This document shows, piece by piece, positions 8,003-14,690 of a stretch of 16,337 nt of DNA (position 1 is its first letter; every line of letters begins with the position of its first letter). Source of the stretch: JBBRWV01 sp038248985 (GTDB lineage Bacteria; Planctomycetota; Phycisphaerae; WQYP01); the NCBI GenBank assembly GCA_038248985.1, contig JBBRWV010000086.1:1-16337 (forward strand), in the 5' to 3' direction. Both the position numbers and the translations under genes were made by a program. The notes beneath the pieces are model-generated. The model saw only the letters and a program-made list of their open reading frames with translations. It had not been told where the DNA came from and ran no database searches.

Positions 8003-8116
8003 CTGCTCCGGAAGATTATTCTTCTCTCGGTAACTTTCTTCGTCGCCATCGTCGCGCTGCTTCCCTCCTCACACTTCTACCGCCTCCCGCCTTCGCTACG
8101 GCCATTGTGTGCGTGA
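8003..8116 (+). CDS. Possible 37-residue single-helix membrane peptide (CTG start)
   Basis: Right after the epimerase stop, GGAG is followed 8 bases later by CTG and a short frame. It encodes LLRK, a strongly hydrophobic stretch (IILLSVTFFVAIVALL), then a Pro-rich tail and TGA. The basic start plus one hydrophobic helix is the profile of a small membrane peptide. Against it: CTG is a rare start codon, no ATG, GTG or TTG fits, and no relative is known to me. It may equally be the remnant of a larger lost gene. Confidence 0.2.
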   Translation: MLRKIILLSVTFFVAIVALLPSSHFYRLPPSLRPLCA

Positions 8117-8411
8117 CATTCTGTCCTAAGTGGCTATTTGGCCGTATAAGCGAATCCGCAGTGAACCGCTTGAGACTCCGCTTTTTACCCTATTTTTACG
8201 CCCTTTCATGGATTCGGATCGAAAAGAGTGTTCCGATTGGGGGAATCATCGCCAATTGGCGGCGTTGCACCGGTTTGAATCCATTCTGGCCTTGGGTTTG
8301 CTTTATATCTTTCTAACACGAATCACGGCTCGTCGATGCGAGCCTCTGAGTGACCCTTATTTCCTAGGCGTCTTAAGTTGTTTGCGCCTGCTACCTTTTG
8401 GAGGATCAGTT
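8117..8411. other. Leader and intergenic region before the secreted protein gene
   Basis: No gene is recognised here. The region holds a perfect 6-bp-arm hairpin (GGCTCG 8327-8332, CGAGCC 8339-8344, loop of 6) about 70 bases before the ATG at 8412. The stretch 8310-8410 is AT-richer than its surroundings. No convincing -35/-10 pair could be assigned. Confidence 0.4.
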
Positions 8412-9389
8412 ATGAAACTTTTTAAATCCGCCCTGTTGACGTTGGCCGTCACCGGTTCCTTGGCGATTACGCCTTGGGCCTTCGCCGCCGACACGAACAA
8501 CGAGACGACACGCACTGAAAGCACCGTGAAATCAACCAACGACGTCACCAAGACTACGGAAGTGGCGCCTGATCCGAAGTCCGTGGTAGATAAGCAAGCC
8601 GCCGCGGATGTGCGGATGCGCATCTCGGAGATGGTCAACAAATCGCTGGAAAAGAACGGCTTCAACGATGTGGTAAACCACCTCACCAAAACCCAGCGCG
8701 AAAGCATTCAGGCGGAAAAGTACAAGGATTTTGAAAAATTGAACGCCAGCATCGAACACTTCCGCAAAGCATTCTCGGAAAAATACACGCAGGAGTTCAA
8801 TTTGAGCCCCTCGTACCTGAACGATGTCTCGATGACCCGCGGTGCCAATGACGATCATGTCCTGGTGTCATTCCTGTCAATCTATGATTCCGCCGGCAAT
8901 GTGAAGACGCCGATCGACATGGATCCTCCCGTCGCCGACCGCGCCCACAACAACAGCACGAAACGCAAGGAAGTCAACAATCCCGCGATCGTCGACGCTG
9001 CGGGGAATGTGGTCGGCGTGACGACCAATCCGGCGGTAACTCCGTCAGCGCCCGAAGCCAACAAACTGCCTTCCAACGCGCCGCGCACCGCCGATGCCGC
9101 CAACGATGCGGCCAAGCACCCGCGTAAGGCCGCCGAGATTTCGTTCATCCGTGAAGACAAACTCGGCAACGGTTGGAAACTGCAGGCGTCGCGTCCGACA
9201 ACCGCGGCCCAGCTTGCCGACTCGCTGGCGATGCACCTCGACAAACTCACCGCGATGAAGGCCGAATGGCCGACCGATGCCAAGGCCGCGCAGCTCATCG
9301 TGTCGAAGAAGATTCTGATGACGTTGGACAACGGAATCATCAAGGATGATGTACGTAAACAAGCCGCCTCGGATGCGGTCAAGGAATAA
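8412..9389 (+). CDS. Secreted protein of unknown function
   Basis: This 325-residue protein has a clear Sec signal peptide: MKLFKS, a hydrophobic core, and a likely cut after WAFA at residue 25, so it is exported. The mature part starts with a Thr/Asn-rich low-complexity segment (about 27-55), then a mostly helical, Lys/Glu-rich region (about 60-150) ending in FNLSPSYLNDV. A Pro/Ala/Asn-rich linker around residues 165-240 follows, then a C-terminal domain with EISFIREDKLGNGWKLQASRPTTAAQLADSLAMHLDKL. No catalytic motif or known family is seen. GGAGG lies 8 bases before the ATG and decides the start, although the frame stays open upstream. The gene ends 60 bases before a strong terminator, so it is a single-gene unit or the end of a transcript. 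Confidence 0.85.
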   Translation: MKLFKSALLTLAVTGSLAITPWAFAADTNNETTRTESTVKSTNDVTKTTEVAPDPKSVVDKQAAADVRMRISEMVNKSLEKNGFNDVVNHLTKTQRESIQAEKYKDFEKLNASIEHFRKAFSEKYTQEFNLSPSYLNDVSMTRGANDDHVLVSFLSIYDSAGNVKTPIDMDPPVADRAHNNSTKRKEVNNPAIVDAAGNVVGVTTNPAVTPSAPEANKLPSNAPRTADAANDAAKHPRKAAEISFIREDKLGNGWKLQASRPTTAAQLADSLAMHLDKLTAMKAEWPTDAKAAQLIVSKKILMTLDNGIIKDDVRKQAASDAVKE

Positions 9390-9448
9390 CGCGGCGGAAG
9401 CCGCACGGGCGAAACCATTCGCCACTCGATCCTAACCCCCATTGCCAT

Positions 9449-9481
9449 AGCCGAACTGCAGCCTTTGCAGTTCGGCTTTTT
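9449..9481 (+). terminator. Rho-independent terminator after the secreted protein gene
   Basis: Perfect 12-bp arms (9449-9460 and 9466-9477) close a 5-base loop and are followed by a run of five T (9477-9481). A smaller GCGGC/GCCGC hairpin at 9391-9404 follows the stop codon directly. Confidence 0.95.
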
Positions 9482-9497
9482 GGTGAATTGGCCCTCT

Positions 9498-9526
9498 TTG
9501 CGACGTGCCGCGCAGGCGGTTATAGT
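9498..9526 (+). promoter_or_regulatory. Sigma70 promoter of tRNA-Val
   Basis: TTGCGA (9498-9503) and TATAGT (9521-9526) are separated by exactly 17 bases. Transcription would begin near 9533, only a few bases before the mature tRNA 5' end at 9537. Confidence 0.85.
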
Positions 9527-9536
9527 GAATCTGCCC

Positions 9537-9611
<75 letters not shown>

Positions 9612-9614
9612 CAC

Positions 9615-9642
9615 AAGCCCATTCGAAAGAATGGGCTTTTTT
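9615..9642 (+). terminator. Rho-independent terminator of tRNA-Val
   Basis: The arms AAGCCCATTC and GAATGGGCTT pair over 10 bp with a GAAA tetraloop and run into six T, starting 5 bases after the tRNA. Confidence 0.93.
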
Positions 9643-9783
9643 ATTTGAAAAATGTGCAAAAAAGCCTGTATTTAGGCATTATGTGGCAAGATCGTAAAAA
9701 CTTGTTCACCGTCGTTAAAACGCATTGAAGTGCATGAAAGTGGGACAAGAATTTAGCATATTTTTAGCAAGCGGGCTTCTGCG

Positions 9784-9942
9784 GGGGCCAATGCCATTTC
9801 AGCCCGCAACGTGCTGGGCGATTAATTGCTCGGGCAGGGGCTGAGTCGGAAGACGTTGGCGGTTACCCAGATTTATGCCGAAAAGGATGTCGAGACGGCT
9901 CAGAAACACAATGCTAGACATTTTGTAAAACATTGTAAATAA
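9784..9942 (+). pseudogene. Remnant of a tyrosine recombinase (integrase) C-terminus
   Basis: In one plus frame the stretch reads ISARNVLGD, a TAA at 9823-9825, then LLGQGLSRKTLAVTQIYAEKDVETAQ and a stop at 9940-9942. The ending (V)TQIYAEKD is the typical C-terminal block of phage-type and planctomycete-type tyrosine recombinases, including the nucleophile Tyr. ARNVLG resembles the segment just before the catalytic LGH, here with Asp for His and an in-frame stop. The catalytic Arg/Lys and His-x-x-Arg regions are absent upstream. It is therefore a dead fragment, lying downstream of tRNA-Val, where an island integrase would be expected. The assignment rests on a short match. Confidence 0.55.
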
Positions 9943-10006
9943 ACAGTTTATGACATTCTTGAAAAGTTGTTTTGGTTGACTGAAGTCTAGGGGGGCATCG
10001 GTACGA

Positions 10007-10024
10007 TACGCCATATATGGCGGT
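10007..10024. promoter_or_regulatory. Operator copy 1
   Basis: It matches the 18-bp palindrome TACGCCATATATGGCGTA at 17 of 18 positions. The inner 14 bases (10009-10022) form a perfect palindrome. It lies just upstream of the -35 box at 10033. Confidence 0.75.
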
Positions 10025-10032
10025 ATTTTATG

Positions 10033-10061
10033 TTGAAAATACGACATATGTGGCGTATCAT
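10033..10061 (+). promoter_or_regulatory. Sigma70 promoter of the HTH-Fic operon
   Basis: TTGAAA (10033-10038) and TATCAT (10056-10061) are separated by 17 bases. Operator copy 2 occupies the spacer, copy 1 is just upstream and copy 3 is around +6 to +23. Bound repressor would therefore block RNA polymerase. The leader before the ATG at 10129 would be about 60 bases. Confidence 0.7.
10040..10057. promoter_or_regulatory. Operator copy 2 (in promoter spacer)
   Basis: It matches the same 18-bp palindrome at 16 of 18 positions and begins exactly 33 bp after copy 1. Confidence 0.75.
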
Positions 10062-10072
10062 AAGTGATGTTT

Positions 10073-10090
10073 TACGCCATAAATGGCGCA
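10073..10090. promoter_or_regulatory. Operator copy 3 (downstream of transcription start)
   Basis: It matches the same 18-bp palindrome at 16 of 18 positions and begins exactly 33 bp after copy 2. The sequences between the copies are unrelated, so this is not a tandem duplication. Confidence 0.75.
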
Positions 10091-10128
10091 CGTAACAGGC
10101 CGGACAATTCCTGTAGCGGAGTCGAAGC

Positions 10129-10515
10129 ATGAAGAGAAACGTCGGAATTTTCGCAGAACTCGATCTTCGTCGTCGGGACTTAAAGATGCCAGCGATCACG
10201 CTGGCGCAACGAAGCGGGGTCGCCTTTCGCACCGTACAACGAATCCTCTCTGGCAGGCATGAAGGAGCCAGTTGGGCCGATATGCAATCCCTCGCTGAAA
10301 CACTGGGGATGACTCTTGACCTTCGCTCGATCACTGACCCCGAAGACCTTCGTGAGCAGCAGGCAAGGAAGAAGGCTGAACGCCTGATGAAGATGGTGCA
10401 GGGAACTTCTGCCCTAGAAGCGCAGGCCATCGACCCGGAGAAGTATGAGCAGATGTTGCGACGATCCGTTCACGAACTGCTGGCGGGGCCGTCACGAAAA
10501 CTTTGGACGGAGTGA
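10129..10515 (+). CDS. Xre-type HTH regulator, putative antitoxin of the Fic module
   Basis: This 128-residue protein has a helix-turn-helix domain at about residues 21-66 (ITLAQRSGVAFRTVQRILSG, then MQSLAETLGMTLDL) of the Xre/Cro type. The C-terminal half (about 70-128) is a charged helical region with QGTSALEAQAID and HELLAGPSRKLW. It probably serves for pairing or partner contact, in line with similar regulators beside toxin genes. It most likely binds the three palindromes in front of the gene and represses its own operon. The Fic gene starts 5 bases after its stop, so the two are translated from one mRNA. SGRHEG at residues 41-46 formally fits the Fic-inhibitory pattern (S/T)xxxE(G/N), but it lies in the DNA-reading region. 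No clear ribosome site precedes the ATG beyond GCGGAG at a long distance. Confidence 0.88.
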   Translation: MKRNVGIFAELDLRRRDLKMPAITLAQRSGVAFRTVQRILSGRHEGASWADMQSLAETLGMTLDLRSITDPEDLREQQARKKAERLMKMVQGTSALEAQAIDPEKYEQMLRRSVHELLAGPSRKLWTE

Positions 10516-10520
10516 CGCCG

Positions 10521-11123
10521 ATGACAGACTGGAAACCCATCAGCGGCGAAACACCGCTCGATGACATCTCGGGTCTGAAGATCAAAAGTGTCAGAACCCG
10601 AAACGCACTTCATGCTGTCGAAGCCGAAAATATCCGGGGTGTCGTCATCAAGTACATGTCGGCCAAGCCCACTGGACGGCAAGCATCCTTTAGCCTGAAC
10701 TGGCTCAAAAAGTTGCATGAAGAGATGCTCGGACGAGTGTGGACTTGGGCAGGAGAGTTTCGGAACCGTGACCTGAATCTTGGCGTGCCACCCAACCAAA
10801 TCGAGACTCGACTTTACAGCCTGCTGGGCGACCTTGAGTTTTGGGAACAGAACAAGACGCCAATGATCGAGCAAGCAACACTGCTGCATCACCGGGCCGT
10901 AGCGATCCACCCATTCCTGAATGGAAATGGTCGGTGGTCGAGAATGTTGGCGAACATCTGGCTAGTACTGCATGATCATCCGCCGACCGACTGGCCGGAA
11001 GATACATTGGGCGATGAAAGCACCATTCGCCAAGAGTATCTTGTGGCGATTCGTTCTGCTGACGGTGGCGACTATGCTCCGCTGATTAAACTACATCAGC
11101 GGTTTACTCCTGAACCGAGGTGA
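10521..11123 (+). CDS. Fic-family protein, 'mobile mystery protein B' type
   Basis: This 200-residue protein has the Fic active-site motif IHPFLNGNGRWSR (His130, Phe132, Asn136, Arg138, Arg141). Fic enzymes usually transfer AMP from ATP to a hydroxyl on a target protein, with the His as base. The N-terminal GETPLDDISGL and the region LHEEMLGRVWTWAGEFRNRDLNLGV resemble the family called mobile mystery protein B, known from mobile gene pairs. At residue 134, where Fic AMP-transferases carry a metal-binding Asp or Glu, it has Asn; as far as I recall this is common in this branch. No (S/T)xxxE(G/N) self-inhibition motif was found in it. GGAG lies 8 bases before the ATG at 10521; a TTG at 10503 overlapping the regulator is less likely. 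It is convergent with the MFS gene (119-bp gap). Confidence 0.92.
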   Translation: MTDWKPISGETPLDDISGLKIKSVRTRNALHAVEAENIRGVVIKYMSAKPTGRQASFSLNWLKKLHEEMLGRVWTWAGEFRNRDLNLGVPPNQIETRLYSLLGDLEFWEQNKTPMIEQATLLHHRAVAIHPFLNGNGRWSRMLANIWLVLHDHPPTDWPEDTLGDESTIRQEYLVAIRSADGGDYAPLIKLHQRFTPEPR

Positions 11124-11242
11124 CGTGGTTTCTGGTTGGTCTTCAAAGCGGCACTTATCGGCACGCCCTTGCCGCTGTGGTCGTGCAGCGTTTACGTGCC
11201 GCCATGACCTCCGCAGAAGCGGCGTGTCCAAGCAAGCCGTCT

Positions 11243-12517
11243 TCAAACGGCGACTTGGTCTTTGGCCCGCTCTTCTACCGGCTTCAGGGATTTGAAACTT
11301 CGGTAAAGCAGGAGGTCATAGACAATCTTCAGCCCTCCGGCAAGAAAGAACGGAACACTCATGAGTGCGGGGACGGCCAAGAGCATTCCGGCCAGCGACG
11401 GCGAAAGTGCCGCCCCGGCAGTCCGGGCTACGCCCGTGATCCCCGACGCAGCCGACCGTTCATCGGGATCAACCACCGCCATCGTGTAGGACTGGCGGGT
11501 GGGAACGTCCATCTGGGAGATGCTGAACCGCAGCAGGAGGACTGTGATCGCCAGCCACAGGTTGGGCATCAGCGGAACCAAGATCAGCAGCAGGTTCGAG
11601 GGAATGTGCGTGAACACCATCGTCTGGATGAGGCCGATCCTGCGGGCCAACGACACCGCCGCCAAGGCCGAGATGCCCGCCAGCAGGTTGGCACCGAAAA
11701 AGATGGCCCCCAATGTTGAGGCCGACACGCCGAAACGCACATGGAACCAGTACACGGCGATGCTCTGAACGATGAAACCGCCCCCGAAGGCATCCAAGGC
11801 AAACAGACAAGACAGTTTGAAGACCACGCCCTTGGATTTGTGCAGGCCCAGCAACATGGGATTCGATGGCACTTGACGGGCGGGTGGCAGTTCCACCGCA
11901 GGTGTTAACAGCAGAAACAACCCGGCCAGCAGCAGACCCAAGGCGGCGTATGCGTAGATGACGGCCCGAAAGCTCTCCACCGGCGACCAGCCCATTCGTT
12001 GGAGAAGATCGACCGTGCCGCCGCCGACCAAGGTCCCTGTAGCCGTGGCGAGAGAGCCGATCAGGTTGTACCACGCAAAGACCGCCGTGCGGTCCCTGCC
12101 GGAAATGATCTGGGAAAGGGATGCCTGCTCAATGGAGAGGAATGGTCCGACTTCATTTCCGCTGGGGCTGATGACGCCCACCGTTGCCGCCGCCACCAAG
12201 AGCCAGTAGTTATCGGTCAACCCGAAGACTATACCGGCGAGCATGAGCAGGACCGCCCCGACGATCAGCATCTTCTTCCTGCCGAACCGATCCGCCGTGG
12301 TGGTGATCCATAGGGAGATGGCGGTGTCGCCGAGCAACGTGAGGGTCAAGAGCAGACCGATCTTGGGATCGGACAAACCGATCTGCGACAGGTACAACAC
12401 GAGGAGGACCGAGATCAGCCCATAGCCGAAAAGCCGGATGCAGCGGGTGGCAAACAGCAGGCGTCCGTCGCCGGTAAGTCCCCTCAGTTCAGAAGTGTGT
12501 GGCAGCATTGCCAGCAT
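11243..12517 (-). CDS. MFS transporter
   Basis: This 424-residue inner-membrane protein has about 12 hydrophobic segments and belongs to the major facilitator superfamily. The loop between helices 2 and 3 carries the motif-A signature ADRFGRKK (residues 75-82), and a second weaker copy (SLARRIGLIQ) lies at the equivalent place in the second half. A hydrophilic central loop (VELPPARQVPSNPMLLGLHKSKG) separates the two six-helix halves. The substrate cannot be told; drug or metabolite efflux is common in such proteins. The start is taken at ATG 12517, with GTGAG upstream; ATG 12508 and GTG 12529 are possible. Its base composition is more balanced than that of genes at 1300-4700. It converges with the Fic gene and follows the broken glycosylase gene after a 69-bp gap. 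Confidence 0.9.
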   Translation of the reverse strand: MLAMLPHTSELRGLTGDGRLLFATRCIRLFGYGLISVLLVLYLSQIGLSDPKIGLLLTLTLLGDTAISLWITTTADRFGRKKMLIVGAVLLMLAGIVFGLTDNYWLLVAAATVGVISPSGNEVGPFLSIEQASLSQIISGRDRTAVFAWYNLIGSLATATGTLVGGGTVDLLQRMGWSPVESFRAVIYAYAALGLLLAGLFLLLTPAVELPPARQVPSNPMLLGLHKSKGVVFKLSCLFALDAFGGGFIVQSIAVYWFHVRFGVSASTLGAIFFGANLLAGISALAAVSLARRIGLIQTMVFTHIPSNLLLILVPLMPNLWLAITVLLLRFSISQMDVPTRQSYTMAVVDPDERSAASGITGVARTAGAALSPSLAGMLLAVPALMSVPFFLAGGLKIVYDLLLYRSFKSLKPVEERAKDQVAV

Positions 12518-12586
12518 GGTCGTTCTCACTTCGATTTGAATACAGCATCGTTTTTGTTGATTGGAACAAGACTTACATTTACACCG

Positions 12587-13152
12587 CTATAGCTCAAGAA
12601 GCGGTAGAATTTCTACTGAGCGGGTTTCTGAATCGTACCCCTTTTTCTCTACCCAAGAAATGGATTGTTGCATCGTTGGATTCCCTGCCAGCCTGCTGAC
12701 ATCTCGAATCGCCCCGCTGGCACTCGGCAGCACGAAGACCCTCGACGCACCAATCATCCATGCCTGAACGCTAAGGCCAACATGCCCACGATGTCCAAGA
12801 TGCCGGGCGACCACCTTGGCCGCTTCTTTCCCGTGAAATGCCACCCACCTTGGTGTGAGCATCTCGATCTTGAAAATAAATCTTTCCACGTCGTAGTGAG
12901 GCTGTAGCCGGGCGTCTGAACTGCGGCGATCTCCTTGGCGAGGTCAGTCAGGCCACAGCCGAATTCACAGATTCGGTGGTCGTCCTCTGGTTTGAGCCGC
13001 ACGGGCGTGATGCCTGACTCATGAAGGAATCGCCAAAAGTTGTTGCCGGAGCCGCTGTAGTAGTGGTGTCGAGCGGCTGATTGAGTTGCCACGGCGGTGC
13101 CGCAGAACACGATGGCGAGGTTGGGGCGAAGATGATCGGGGAGAATGGGCAC
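12587..13152 (-). pseudogene. Frameshifted mismatch-specific uracil-DNA glycosylase-like gene
   Basis: Two overlapping minus frames together make one protein of the Mug/TDG branch of uracil-DNA glycosylases, which remove uracil from G:U mismatches. The first part (GTG at 13152 to about 12925) has LAIVFCGTAVATQSAARHHYYSGSGNNFWRFLHE and YGCGLTDL-like ICEFGCGLTDLAKEI, the substrate-pocket regions. The second part, in another frame, has HYDVERFIFKIEMLTPRWVAFHGKEAA and the closing motif ASRVFVLPSASGAIR. The frames change within about 12895-12930, near the sequence encoding AAVQ. The first block reads GTA in place of the classic GINPG, as in a known subgroup. A one-base error in the sequence would restore the gene; otherwise it is inactive. 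The tail after ASGAIR is about 25 residues longer than the family block. Confidence 0.8.
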
Positions 13153-13176
13153 GACTTAGACAGTTTTTCTTTAACG

Positions 13177-14550
13177 TCACTTTCCGACTTGGATCGTGCT
13201 TGCAGCAAGTCGTAAACAAGAGCCCTTCAGTACGAAGGTGTCACCTTTCTTCACCTGCGTCCGATATACTGAACCAATATCGTGCCCTACCACCTTCCCA
13301 GACATATCTTCCCATTTCATGGTGGATGCGGTTTTAATAGTCTCGCTCGCACTATCGTAACGCCCGAACACCCACAAATATCCCTCAGTTATAACTTTGA
13401 CTTCGTAAGTGGGAGTAATTCCTCCTGTGATGCCGGTGAACTGAAATCCCTTACATGAGTCGGCGACCTCGGCGAACGTCCAGTCCCAATTGCCGGAGTA
13501 TTGACGTGTTTCCTTCTGTAATCGACCAATGACTACTGGTACATCTACACGTATGGATATCGCCGCCCCCCCCGTTTTCGGAGTTTCCTCCTCACTGGAG
13601 TTACTGAATTTGATTAATCTCTGTTCGACTTTTATTCTTGAAAGACCCTTGGTCATTGATGGTAAAGCTTCACGATACCAATGAATCGCATGAAGTTGAA
13701 TCGTCTTCTGTGCTCCACCGATCATCTTTTCGCCCACCTCCCACCACCCATCGCCCAATTTAATCTGCTCATCGCTTCCAGTGACGCCAGCCACTTCCTT
13801 TTCAGCCAAACCCTTCAGCGTGGCATCATTCCCCAAGGCCAACATAGGCAACCCATTCTTCCAGTCCCCCTTCATGAAGCATCGGTATTTCCCGACCTTG
13901 AGATTGGCATCGGAATCGTTCGGCTTATCCACCAGCAGTACAATCGCTTTCTTTACCTCGGTGTAGGCGGCCTCCGTTTCACGTACCGACCGCATATCGC
14001 TTGCAGCGAGTTTTGTAAGTCCCGCATCGTTGGCAGTACGAGCGTTGGTTATCCCCACTTCCGCAGCCGTCTTGGCAACATCGAATCGATCCACAACCAG
14101 CGCCAACTGCACAGTAGCAGTGAGTTTTTCTGCGAACGACTTGCGGTCAGCAGGCGTGCGAACGTTTCGTGCGATGGCCGTGTAGGCATCGGCTCGTGCC
14201 TTCAGTGTGTCCACATCGAAGCTGGCTTCAAGCCCATTGAGGGCAGTATCGCAGTTGCTTACGTCCCCAGCCTCGACCGCCAAGTCCCTCGCCTTCGTGA
14301 GAAGAGCGTACTTGCCAGCCCCTTTTTCCTCCTTGGAGGCATCAAGCAGTTTCTGAATGAGGTCTTTTTTCTGGTCGGGAGTCTTAGTAGCAATATTTTT
14401 CCCGTAGACTTCGTTGACGAGTTTGGTGGCTTCTGTAAGGGCGGCTGGGCCCGGGGGCGGGCTTTTCTTGGTTCCATCGTCCGCCAGCAGCAAGGCAGGC
14501 AACAACATGAGCAAGAAAGCCACCGAGAGGCCCTTTGAACGATATTTCAT
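13177..14550 (-). CDS. Exported protein of a planctomycete type, unknown function
   Basis: This 457-residue protein begins with a Sec signal peptide (MKYRSKG, hydrophobic core, cut near LLADD at about residue 22), then a short Pro-rich linker. Residues 35-290 form a helical repeat-like region with LLTKARDLAVEAGDVSNCDTALNGLEASFDVD, KVGKYRCFMKGDWKNGLPMLALGNDATLKGLAEKE and LGDGWWEVGEKMIGGAQKTIQLHAIHWYREALP. Blocks of this kind recur in exported proteins of planctomycetes; their role is unknown to me. The C-terminal part (about 330-457) looks beta-rich (FTGITGGITPTYEVKVITEGYLWVFGRYDSAS). ATG 14550 is chosen because the signal peptide begins there; TTG 14562 is in frame. It is divergent from the gene at 14691 and shares a 140-bp control region. 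Its stop lies 24 bp from the broken glycosylase start. Confidence 0.87.
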   Translation of the reverse strand: MKYRSKGLSVAFLLMLLPALLLADDGTKKSPPPGPAALTEATKLVNEVYGKNIATKTPDQKKDLIQKLLDASKEEKGAGKYALLTKARDLAVEAGDVSNCDTALNGLEASFDVDTLKARADAYTAIARNVRTPADRKSFAEKLTATVQLALVVDRFDVAKTAAEVGITNARTANDAGLTKLAASDMRSVRETEAAYTEVKKAIVLLVDKPNDSDANLKVGKYRCFMKGDWKNGLPMLALGNDATLKGLAEKEVAGVTGSDEQIKLGDGWWEVGEKMIGGAQKTIQLHAIHWYREALPSMTKGLSRIKVEQRLIKFSNSSEEETPKTGGAAISIRVDVPVVIGRLQKETRQYSGNWDWTFAEVADSCKGFQFTGITGGITPTYEVKVITEGYLWVFGRYDSASETIKTASTMKWEDMSGKVVGHDIGSVYRTQVKKGDTFVLKGSCLRLAASTIQVGK

Positions 14551-14635
14551 GGCGTACCCCAAAGAAATGAGACATGGGAATGCTACCCCTGCACGGGTAA
14601 TGGGGCAAACAAATTTGTCGCATCTAAGGATTTCA

Positions 14636-14664
14636 TTGTTGTGTTTCTTAAATCTAGGTAAAAT
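14636..14664 (+). promoter_or_regulatory. Sigma70-like promoter of the repeat/DUF4159 gene
   Basis: TTGTTG (14636-14641) and TAAAAT (14659-14664) are separated by 17 bases. Transcription would start near 14671, leaving about 20 bases before the ATG at 14691. Confidence 0.6.
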
Positions 14665-14675
14665 GCCGTCGTCAA
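14647..14675 (-). promoter_or_regulatory. Possible promoter of the exported-protein gene (minus strand)
   Basis: On the minus strand TTGACG (14670-14675) and TTTAAG (14647-14652) are 17 bases apart. It overlaps the plus-strand promoter, so the two could compete. The leader would be about 90 bases. Confidence 0.4.
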
Positions 14676-14690
14676 AGTAGGGGTCACATC

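Noticed and set aside
9652..9680. Minus-strand hairpin with T run (GCCT/AGGC) as a terminator
   Set aside because: The stem is only 4-5 bp and no minus-strand gene ends there.
9976..10007. TTGACT (9976) with TACGAT (10002) as promoter of the HTH gene
   Set aside because: The spacer is 20 bases, too long for sigma70; the pair at 10033-10061 has the correct 17.
10249..10266. SGRHEG in the regulator as a Fic-inhibitory (S/T)xxxE(G/N) motif
   Set aside because: It lies in the turn after the DNA-reading helix of the HTH, where SGR is a common Xre sequence, so the match is most likely chance.
11120..11719. Plus-strand frame overlapping the Fic stop and the 3' part of the MFS gene
   Set aside because: It is antisense to the certain MFS coding sequence and shows low-complexity polar composition.
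12604..12616. Palindrome GTAGAATTTCTAC as an operator for the MFS gene
   Set aside because: It is a single copy inside the tail of the broken glycosylase gene, about 90 bp upstream of the MFS start, with no promoter boxes next to it.
13681..14538. Plus-strand frame of 285 codons opposite the exported protein gene
   Set aside because: The minus strand carries a signal peptide and family-like blocks; the plus frame has neither.
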